Assembly: GCA_016213865.1 (NCBI GenBank)
Contig: JACQZL010000210.1
Location: 1 to 12,107, forward strand
DNA length: 12,107 bases
Direction of reading: 5' to 3'
Source of the DNA: Candidatus Rifleibacteriota bacterium
GTDB lineage: Bacteria; UBP17; UBA6191; JACPRK01
Both the position numbers and the translations under genes were made by a program. A model generated the notes under the pieces. It was not told where the DNA came from and did not search any database. It was given only the letters and a program-made list of their open reading frames with translations. This document shows, piece after piece, positions 7,674 to 12,107 of this stretch (its first letter is position 1; the number at the start of each line of letters is the position of its first letter).

Positions 7674-7787
7674 ACCAAGACACCGAGACACCAAGGGCTG
7701 CACGAAGAAAAGCCTGATCGAATGAGGCCCTTTGTGCCGCTCCTCGGATCCTTCGTGCCTTCGTGGTTTGGTCTCCTCGTGCCTTCG
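7674..7787. repeat. Octamer-repeat element with inverted arms
   Basis: The left arm has three 8-bp units at 7674-7697: ACCAAGAC, ACCGAGAC, ACCAAGGG. The right arm has six 8-bp units at 7740-7787: CTCCTCGG, ATCCTTCG, TGCCTTCG, TGGTTTGG, TCTCCTCG, TGCCTTCG. GCACGAAG at 7700-7707 has its perfect reverse complement at 7751-7758, so the element is partly palindromic. Sequences of this look occur in spacers of many high-GC bacteria and give false reading frames. Their function is not known to me. Confidence 0.75.
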
Positions 7788-7834
7788 CAGTGATGCGGCT
7801 TCCCATCAATAGCATCGCTCCCCCTCCGCCGGGG

Positions 7835-7876
7835 GTACCTTGACTTTCATCACAGAGTAAGCTAGAAGTACCTTGA
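7835..7876 (+). promoter_or_regulatory. Possible promoter with paired GTACCTTGA repeats
   Basis: TTGACT at 7840-7845 and TAGAAG at 7863-7868 are 17 bp apart, a fair match to a sigma70-type promoter (the -10 matches 4 of 6). GTACCTTGA occurs at 7835-7843, over the -35, and again at 7868-7876, just after the -10, exactly 33 bp apart. This is about three helical turns, as expected for a regulator binding both sites on one face. It would drive the AAA ATPase gene. The promoter and operator roles are inferred; the repeats are seen. Confidence 0.42.
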
Positions 7877-7922
7877 GTTATCTCAGCGCCCGTGTGCGGC
7901 CACCGCTTTCGGAGGCCTTTCG

Positions 7923-9255
7923 ATGGACTTCCCCAGACTGGCAACCGAATCCCTCGAGAGCTGGAGTCGGCGTCCGGAACGCCGGCCGCTGGTCATCCGC
8001 GGCGCCCGACAGGTAGGGAAGTCGCATCTGGTGCGCAGTTTCGCGCAGCGTGCGGGCTTCGAGCTGCTCGAGCTGGACCTCGAGCTCCAGCGTAGCGCGG
8101 CCAGCTTCTTCGAGGCCGACTCTCCCCGGCAGGTCTTGCGCAATCTCGAAGGCCACACCGGCAAGCGAATCGTTCCGGGCCGCACCCTGCTCTTTCTGGA
8201 CGAGATCCAGGCTGTACCGCGAGCCTTCACGATGCTCCGGTACTTCTTCGAACAGGTCCCGGAGTTGCACGTGCTCGCGGCCGGCTCCCTCCTCGAGCTC
8301 CACCCGGGTGAACATGCGGTGCCGGTCCCGGTTGGGCGGCTCGAGCACCTGGAGCTCGGGCCGATGACCTTTGACGAGTACGTGTTGGCCTGCGGCAATG
8401 AGCCGCTGGCCGAGCGTCTGCGGTCGTTTCGCGTGGGTGAGGAGTTTCCGAAGGGCCTGCACCTCGGCTTGCTGAATCGCTTCCGCGAGTACCTCGTGGT
8501 CGGCGGCATGCCCGGGGTTGTCCGGGCCCTGCTGTCGAGTGGCTCGCTGGCCGAGGCTGTCCGGGTCCAGCGAAGCCTCCTGCGGACCTTCGAGGACGAC
8601 TTCGGCAAGTACCGGGACCGGGCCGACACGGCCCGTCTCAGGAAGGTCTTCACGCGCGTTCCGGGACTGGTCGGCTCCGTGGTCAAGTACTCGCACATCG
8701 ATCCAGACGATCGTGCGGCACCGCTTGCCACGGCGCTCGAACTGCTCTGCCGGGCCCGGGTGGTCTTCCGGGTGCACCGCTCGGCCTGCAACCAGGTCCC
8801 CCTGGCCGCCGAGGAAGACGCGCGTCGATTCAAGCTGCTCGCGCTCGACGTCGGCTTGCTGTCGGAAGCGTGGGGGTTGGCCCCAGCCTGGCTGGGCTCC
8901 GAGCGTGAGCTGGTCAACGTTCGTTCCGGCGCGGTCGCCGAGCAGGTGGTCGGCACGCACCTACTGACGTCACGCTCGCTCGTCGCAGGCGGAAGTCGAC
9001 TACGTGCTGGAGGTGGGGCCCAGGATGGTCCCGGTGGAGGTCAAGGCCGGGGCAACGGGAGCACTGCGCTCGCTCCACCTCTTCGTCCGCGAGAAGCAGC
9101 TCGGAGCTGCGCTCCGCTTGAACAGCGAAGGGCCGTCCCTGACGGACGTGGCTCACGGGCTGCCGGACGGTTCTCGGGTTCGCTATCGGTTGCTCTCCCT
9201 GCCTCTCTACCTGGCCGGACAGGTTCGTCGCCTCGCGACCGAGCTCGTGGCCTGA
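7923..9255 (+). pseudogene. AAA ATPase with DUF4143, frame broken near 8955-8968
   Basis: Predicted P-loop ATPase of the AAA_14/DUF4143 type, a family common in bacteria and archaea without an agreed role. The first frame gives Walker A GARQVGKS at 27-34, Walker B LLFLDE at 89-94, a VLAAGSLLEL sensor-like strand, and the DUF4143 domain from about 200 to HLL near 348. The conserved ending then appears in another frame, from 8968 to the stop at 9253-9255: RHARSSQAEVDYVLE, followed by PVEVKAG, which holds the nuclease-fold-like D...ExK residues. In family members I expect about 12-16 more residues, including a Tyr-Trp pair, between HLL and this motif. A small out-of-frame deletion is therefore likely. 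Uncorrected, the first frame runs on through repeat DNA to 9494 and into the next gene, which is not plausible. GGAGG at 7911-7915 supports ATG at 7923. This is a real pseudogene or an assembly error. Confidence 0.82.
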
Positions 9256-9287
9256 GGCTCGCGGGCAGTCTCGGGACCCGTAGCCCA

Positions 9288-9357
9288 GCAGCCTTGCAGC
9301 CTTGCAGCCCTGCAGCCATGCACATCCACCCAACCACCCAGCCATCCAGCCACCCAG
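9288..9357. repeat. Two blocks of tandem octamers (GCAGCCTT and CCACCCAG types)
   Basis: Block one at 9288-9319 is GCAGCCTT, GCAGCCTT, GCAGCCCT, GCAGCCAT. Block two at 9326-9357 is CCACCCAA, CCACCCAG, CCATCCAG, CCACCCAG. Both are perfect in length, with four units of eight bases each, and are separated by six bases. They lie between the end of the ATPase and the promoter of the POTRA gene. Minus-strand frames give Trp/Gly/Leu/Ala-rich strings that are not real proteins. Confidence 0.85.
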
Positions 9358-9393
9358 CCTCTTCGCGCCCTGGTTCCGCATGCCGATACCAGG

Positions 9394-9422
9394 TTGTCAA
9401 AGGCTGCTTGACCGCGTATAAT
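9394..9422 (+). promoter_or_regulatory. Sigma70-type promoter for the POTRA gene
   Basis: TTGTCA at 9394-9399 and a perfect TATAAT at 9417-9422 are separated by exactly 17 bp. Transcription should start near 9429-9430, leaving a leader of about 30 bases before ATG 9460. This is the best promoter match in the window. It also shows that the ATG at 9421, inside the -10 box, is not the translation start. Confidence 0.75.
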
Positions 9423-9459
9423 GCGACGCTCTTCGAAAGGACCGGGGAGCGGAGGTCCG

Positions 9460-10266
9460 ATGAGTCTTTCGGGAATTCGTGGACTGCTTCGTGAGGTCGG
9501 GGTGTTCGGGGTTGCGGCCGGCTTCGCGATGGTGGCGTCCTTCGGCGCGGTTCCCGCGCAGCGAATCGCAGGAATCGAGGTCCAGGGCAGTCCGGCCATC
9601 CGGGCCACGGCCGCGCGGCTGGGGCTCGAGGCGGGCCTGGGCCGCCCCGTGAGCGACCGGATCGTCATGAGCGCGGTCGAGCGGCTCAAGCGGATCGGCC
9701 GGGCCGCGGGGGTCAAGGTCGACTTCCGGTCGTCGCCCGCCGGTGTCTGGGTCTGTTACCGGGTGCGGGAGAATCCGAAGATCGAATCGGTCGAGTTCCG
9801 TGGCAACACGGCCATGACCGGTGCCGAACTGGCCGGCGACCTGGCGCTCAAGCACGGGCAGGTGCTCGACTACGACGTGCTGTACCGAGAGGTCAACCGG
9901 ATCCCGAAGATCTACCTGGCCCGCAAGGGGGTCCTCTATGCCGGCGTCCTGTCGCCCGCATCGGTGGAGGTGACGGGTGGGCGCATCGTGATCGACATCC
10001 AGGAGTTCAAGCTGCGATCCCTGGAGGTACGCGGGGCCAGCTCGGACCTGCGAAGCGCCGTCCTGGCGTCGTTGCCGCTCCGGCGAGGCCAAGTCTTGCG
10101 ACGGTCCGACCTGCTGGGCGGCCTGTTCAACGTCTGGCAGCTCCCGCAGGTCAAGGACGTGGACTACCGTCCCAGGTTCGACCGCGAACGTGGAGAGATC
10201 ACGCTGGTCTTGAACCTGGTGGAGCAGGGCCGCGAGGCGTTGCCCCGGCCGGCGGTCGCAAACTGA
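9460..10266 (+). CDS. Exported three-POTRA protein without a beta-barrel
   Basis: A 268-residue envelope protein. The signal peptide has a hydrophobic core at about 14-30 and likely cleavage after Val-Pro-Ala at 31-33. Three POTRA-like units (beta-alpha-alpha-beta-beta) follow: about 35-105 opening with IAGIEVQG, about 107-184 opening with KIESVEFRGNTAMTG, and about 185-257 opening with LRSLEVRG. POTRA units are the periplasmic binding modules of BamA, Omp85 and TolB-like secretion partners. Here the protein stops after the third unit, and no barrel is seen downstream in any frame. It may act as a periplasmic partner of an Omp85 machine elsewhere; that is inference. The start at 9460 is chosen over 9421 because of the promoter position, the GGAGG at 9451-9455, and a signal peptide that begins cleanly there. 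It converges with the small gene at 10297-10626. Confidence 0.82.
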   Translation: MSLSGIRGLLREVGVFGVAAGFAMVASFGAVPAQRIAGIEVQGSPAIRATAARLGLEAGLGRPVSDRIVMSAVERLKRIGRAAGVKVDFRSSPAGVWVCYRVRENPKIESVEFRGNTAMTGAELAGDLALKHGQVLDYDVLYREVNRIPKIYLARKGVLYAGVLSPASVEVTGGRIVIDIQEFKLRSLEVRGASSDLRSAVLASLPLRRGQVLRRSDLLGGLFNVWQLPQVKDVDYRPRFDRERGEITLVLNLVEQGREALPRPAVAN

Positions 10267-10274
10267 CGTTCCAC

Positions 10275-10294
10275 CGGCTCGCAGCTCGGAGCCG
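10275..10294. terminator. Hairpin between convergent genes
   Basis: CGGCTC at 10275-10280 pairs with GAGCCG at 10289-10294 across an eight-base loop, within the 30-bp gap between the POTRA gene stop and the stop of the convergent minus-strand gene. Its position fits a shared two-way terminator. There is no T-run on either side, so confidence is moderate to low. Confidence 0.38.
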
Positions 10295-10296
10295 CC

Positions 10297-10626
10297 TCAC
10301 CACCTGGCGGCGGCGACCTGAAGCGAGGGGATGTGCTCGGGCTGGATCTGGCCCGGGCCTCGCGTGGCGGTCGTCAGGGGGATCTCGCGGACGAACTTGA
10401 CCGGCTTGGACTTCTCGAGCTCGAGGCGCAGTTGCTCGGTCTGCTCGGTCAGGAAGTCCTGGAAGTTGATCGTCCACTGGATGGCGTATCGGTCGAGCTT
10501 GGTGAAGTCGATCTCGTGGCGATAGCGCTCGGGGTGGAAGGCCTGGCTGTCGGGCGGCTCGGCGGCCAGGGCCGTGACGGGCAGCAACAGGATGGATGTC
10601 AGGACCACGAGCAGGGTGCAGCGCAT
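10297..10626 (-). CDS. Small exported protein of unknown function
   Basis: A 109-residue protein. The signal peptide has a hydrophobic core at about 4-18 and cleavage near Ala-Leu-Ala at 19-21. The mature part of about 88 residues is polar and probably helical in the middle (NFQDFLTEQTEQLRLELEK region) and includes an Asp-Phe-Thr-Lys-Leu-Asp stretch. It has no cysteine in the mature part and no domain I recognise. It is judged real because GGAGG (CCTCC at 10633-10637 on the plus strand) lies six bases before the ATG, the signal peptide is well formed, and the composition is protein-like. A plus-strand frame over the same bases is a low-complexity shadow. It converges with the POTRA gene and diverges from the methyltransferase. 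A periplasmic location is inferred; its role is unknown. Confidence 0.72.
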   Translation of the reverse strand: MRCTLLVVLTSILLLPVTALAAEPPDSQAFHPERYRHEIDFTKLDRYAIQWTINFQDFLTEQTEQLRLELEKSKPVKFVREIPLTTATRGPGQIQPEHIPSLQVAAARW

Positions 10627-10713
10627 GAGGTACCTCCGGTCGGACGGTAAGGGTACGGGACTCGGGTTATTCCCAACAAAATGTACGACGTTCGTGAAAA
10701 AAGCGTCCCGGCA

Positions 10714-10722
10714 TGGTATTCT
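10714..10722 (+). promoter_or_regulatory. Possible extended -10 promoter before the methyltransferase
   Basis: TGGTATTCT at 10714-10722 resembles an extended -10 element (TGnTATAAT), with a poor -35 region about 17 bp upstream (GTGAAA). It would place the transcript start about 145 bases before the methyltransferase start. The match is weak and is offered only because no better candidate lies in the 248-bp gap between the divergent genes. Nothing else of note is seen in that gap. Confidence 0.25.
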
Positions 10723-10874
10723 AGCAGGCTCTTCCCGGATCCGCCGTTGTCGGGACCTGCGGTCAAGGCCGCGCCCGAGGCGGAGCGCTCTTCTCAGATC
10801 GCGCGCCGGGACGACGAACCGATGTTCAGACCCGCGGCCTCAGCACTCGGCCGCGGTGACAGCGAGGCACTGAA

Positions 10875-11725
10875 GTGGTCATGAGGGTTGCCAGCAAGGT
10901 CGCCATCCAGGAGAAACCCGAGAAACTCAGCATCGCCAAGAAGCTCAAGAAGCTGGGTTCTACCCTGGCCCTCAAGGCGGACATTCTCCAGACCCACAAG
11001 AACCAGGGCAGCAAAAAACATGTCCAGCGGCTATACAATTTGTTTGCGCCGCTCTACGATCTTGTCTGGCCCAGCCTGAAGGACTACCGGGCCTGCGCCC
11101 GGCACGTCCTCGACCAGGTCGTGCGACCGGAGTACCGGGTCCTGGACGTCGGCACCGGCGCCGGCATTCTCGCTCTGGGCGCCGCCGAGCGAGGCATCTC
11201 GGTCGTCGGTTTCGACCTGCACCCGAAGATGCCCGGCACGTCCTCGACCAGGTCGTGCGACCGGAGTACCGGGTCGGCATTCTCGCTCTGGGCGCCGCCG
11301 AGCGAGGCATCTCGGTCGTCGGTTTCGACCTGCACCCGAAGATGCTGGGGCAGACGCTCAAGAAGGCCAAGAAGGCCCACAAGAAGAACGGGAAGACTCT
11401 CGACGCCCTGCGCCTCTGTCAGGGGGACGCGACGATCCTGCCGTTCCGCGATGGCGCGTTCGATGTCGTGATGTCCGGCTTCATGCTGGTCCACCTCTCG
11501 AAGGAACAACGTCAGACGGCCGTCCGCGAGATGCGGCGCGTCCTCAAGGAGAACGGACGGCTTGCACTGCTGGAGAGCCCCGGGGAGCTGACCAAGCGCT
11601 ACGACACGCGGGAGCAGTGGGAAGAGGTACTCCGGGAAGTCGAGCTGGTCGAACCCGTCTTCGACGACATCTACGACGTGTACCGGGTCATCTTCGCGCG
11701 AAAGCCCGCGTCGAACGGGCACTGA
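10875..11725 (+). pseudogene. Class I SAM methyltransferase (UbiE-like) broken by internal tandem duplication
   Basis: SAM-dependent methyltransferase of the Methyltransf_11/UbiE-like type, target unknown. The first part reads in frame to 11231. It has a basic N-terminus, then VQRLYNLFAPLYDLVW (the FAPxYD signature common in UbiE-like enzymes), SAM motif I VLDVGTGAG at 89-97, and the acidic strand end Asp114 in GFDLHP. A second copy of the DNA at 11097-11230 then begins at 11231 and shifts the frame, so the uninterrupted frame ends in nonsense at 11471. The correct frame resumes from 11344 and runs to the stop at 11723-11725 with motifs GDATILPFRDGAFDVV and MLVHL. Removing 11231-11343 restores a continuous 245-residue protein. 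The start is GTG 10875, with GAGG at 10864-10867, or ATG 10881. A restart at GTG 11255 would lack motif I. The gene is inactive as written unless the duplication is reversed or is an assembly error. Confidence 0.9.
11097..11343 (+). repeat. Tandem direct duplication inside the methyltransferase gene
   Basis: Unit one is 11097-11230 (134 bp) and unit two is 11231-11343 (113 bp), directly adjacent. They are identical except that unit two lacks 21 bases, 11142-11162 of unit one. Identity covers 45 bp before the gap (11097-11141 and 11231-11275) and 69 bp after it (11163-11231 and 11276-11344, counting the shared last base). The net gain of 113 bp is not a multiple of three. Confidence 0.95.
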
Positions 11726-11752
11726 GCGTCGGTTGCCGGCGATCGGTCGGCG

Positions 11753-12037
11753 GTGGCTCTCGACGTGAGCGGGCAGCGCGAGAACGGTGAGAAGTTCGCC
11801 ACCCTCGGGATGGCTTTCATGGTGGGGACGAACCTGGTGGCGTGTCTGGTGGTGGGGGCCGCTGCGGGGTACGGACTCGACTGGTGGCTGGGGGTATCGC
11901 CCTTCGGCGTGGCCGCGGGCGTCTTCCTCGGGATGGCCGCCGGCTTTGTCCAGTTGGCCCAGACGGCGAGCGAGCTCCTGCGCCGGCAGGAACGGCGGCC
12001 GAAGGACGGCCCGCCGGGGAGCGGAGGGGCGCCATGA
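11753..12037 (+). CDS. atpZ: AtpZ/AtpI-family small membrane protein
   Basis: A 94-residue membrane protein of the AtpZ family, encoded just ahead of F-type ATP synthase genes in many bacteria. With AtpI it is reported to affect Mg/Ca handling or ATP synthase assembly. Two transmembrane helices are visible at about 18-40 and 51-70, joined by the conserved GYGLDWWLGVSP turn. A charged cytoplasmic tail follows (LLRRQERRPKD), ending in Gly/Pro. GTG 11753 is used as the start; the in-frame GTG 11765 is possible, and neither has a strong ribosome site. It begins 27 bp after the methyltransferase stop and overlaps the next gene by ATGA. It probably opens the atp operon that continues to the right. 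Confidence 0.82.
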   Translation: MALDVSGQRENGEKFATLGMAFMVGTNLVACLVVGAAAGYGLDWWLGVSPFGVAAGVFLGMAAGFVQLAQTASELLRRQERRPKDGPPGSGGAP

Positions 12038-12107
12038 GTGAGGTCCCCGCGCCTCCCGCGGCGGACCCGGCCGGCATGGAGTCGCTCTGGCCCGGACTGC
12101 TGTCCGA
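12034..12107 (+). CDS. Partial gene start, probably AtpI or the next ATP synthase gene
   Basis: Only the first 24 codons are inside the window: MSEVPAPPAA, a DPAGMESL stretch, then WPGLLS. The ATG overlaps the atpZ stop by four bases, and GGAGGGG at 12023-12029 is a clear ribosome site. The Pro/Ala-rich soluble N-terminus shows no motif. The call as ATP synthase subunit I (AtpI), or another early atp gene, comes only from its place directly after atpZ. Confidence 0.6.
   Translation, partial: MSEVPAPPAADPAGMESLWPGLLS

Larger units (their letters stand above)
7595..7922. other. 328-bp spacer with octamer repeats and possible promoter
   Basis: No gene is supported here. After the hairpin at the TPR stop codon come an octamer-repeat element with inverted symmetry (7674-7787) and then an A/T-richer stretch (7835-7880) holding a possible promoter overlapped by direct repeats. 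Each part is listed separately. The spacer separates the TPR gene from the AAA ATPase gene. Confidence 0.65.

Noticed and set aside
8965..8972. TGACGTCA palindrome at the ATPase frame break
   Set aside because: It is a perfect 8-base palindrome but sits within coding DNA at a damaged junction, with no second copy nearby; chance is adequate.
7674..9357. CRISPR-like array among the short repeats
   Set aside because: Units are 8 bp with no spacers of constant length and no cas genes.
9421..9459. Upstream ATG at 9421 as start of the POTRA gene
   Set aside because: It lies inside the TATAAT box, upstream of the likely transcript start, and has no ribosome site. ATG 9460 has GGAGG and a proper signal peptide.
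10333..10650. Plus-strand 105-codon frame over the small exported gene
   Set aside because: It is low-complexity Leu/Gly/Gln-rich without a ribosome site; the minus-strand frame has a signal peptide and GGAGG.
10875..11725. Insertion sequence as cause of the methyltransferase disruption
   Set aside because: The inserted DNA is a copy of the neighbouring gene segment itself, with no transposase, terminal inverted repeats or target duplication.

Overview
The window is high-GC DNA, roughly two-thirds G+C by eye, from a Gram-negative bacterium. The evidence for a Gram-negative host is a three-POTRA envelope protein, several Sec signal peptides, and a bacterial F-type ATP synthase cluster starting at the right end. 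The long 42-residue TPR protein and the periodic intergenic spacers resemble what is seen in Planctomycetota, Myxococcota and related groups. The sequence alone does not settle the phylum.

Layout, left to right. A spacer with five tandem octamers (1-268) leads to a two-gene block: a two-domain GH3 beta-N-acetylhexosaminidase (nagZ-like, 269-1825) that overlaps thioredoxin reductase trxB (1822-2766) by ATGA. A 436-bp spacer follows, holding a heptamer repeat and a pair of inverted REP-like palindromes. Next come an unassigned ATP-grasp protein (3203-4528) and an exported protein built almost wholly of 22 TPR units (4649-7594), which ends in a strong hairpin. A second repeat-filled spacer (7595-7922) carries a possible promoter with direct repeats. 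It precedes an AAA/DUF4143 ATPase whose reading frame breaks near 8955-8968. After another octamer-repeat spacer, a near-consensus sigma70-type promoter (9394-9422) drives a barrel-less POTRA protein (9460-10266). This converges on a small exported protein on the minus strand (10297-10626). A methyltransferase gene (10875-11725) is broken by an internal tandem duplication. The window ends in atpZ (11753-12037) and the first 24 codons of the next gene, probably atpI.

The genes do not form one pathway. The left part concerns peptidoglycan recycling and redox, the middle holds uncharacterised cytoplasmic and exported proteins, and the right end is the edge of the ATP synthase operon. The most unusual points are these: (1) the 134-bp tandem duplication in the methyltransferase, whose second copy lacks exactly the seven codons of the SAM-binding motif; (2) two REP-like hairpins that differ only by paired, stem-preserving substitutions; and (3) intergenic spacers that repeatedly show 8-bp periodicity with a different word at each place. 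The two damaged genes could be true mutations or assembly errors, and the sequence alone cannot tell these apart.
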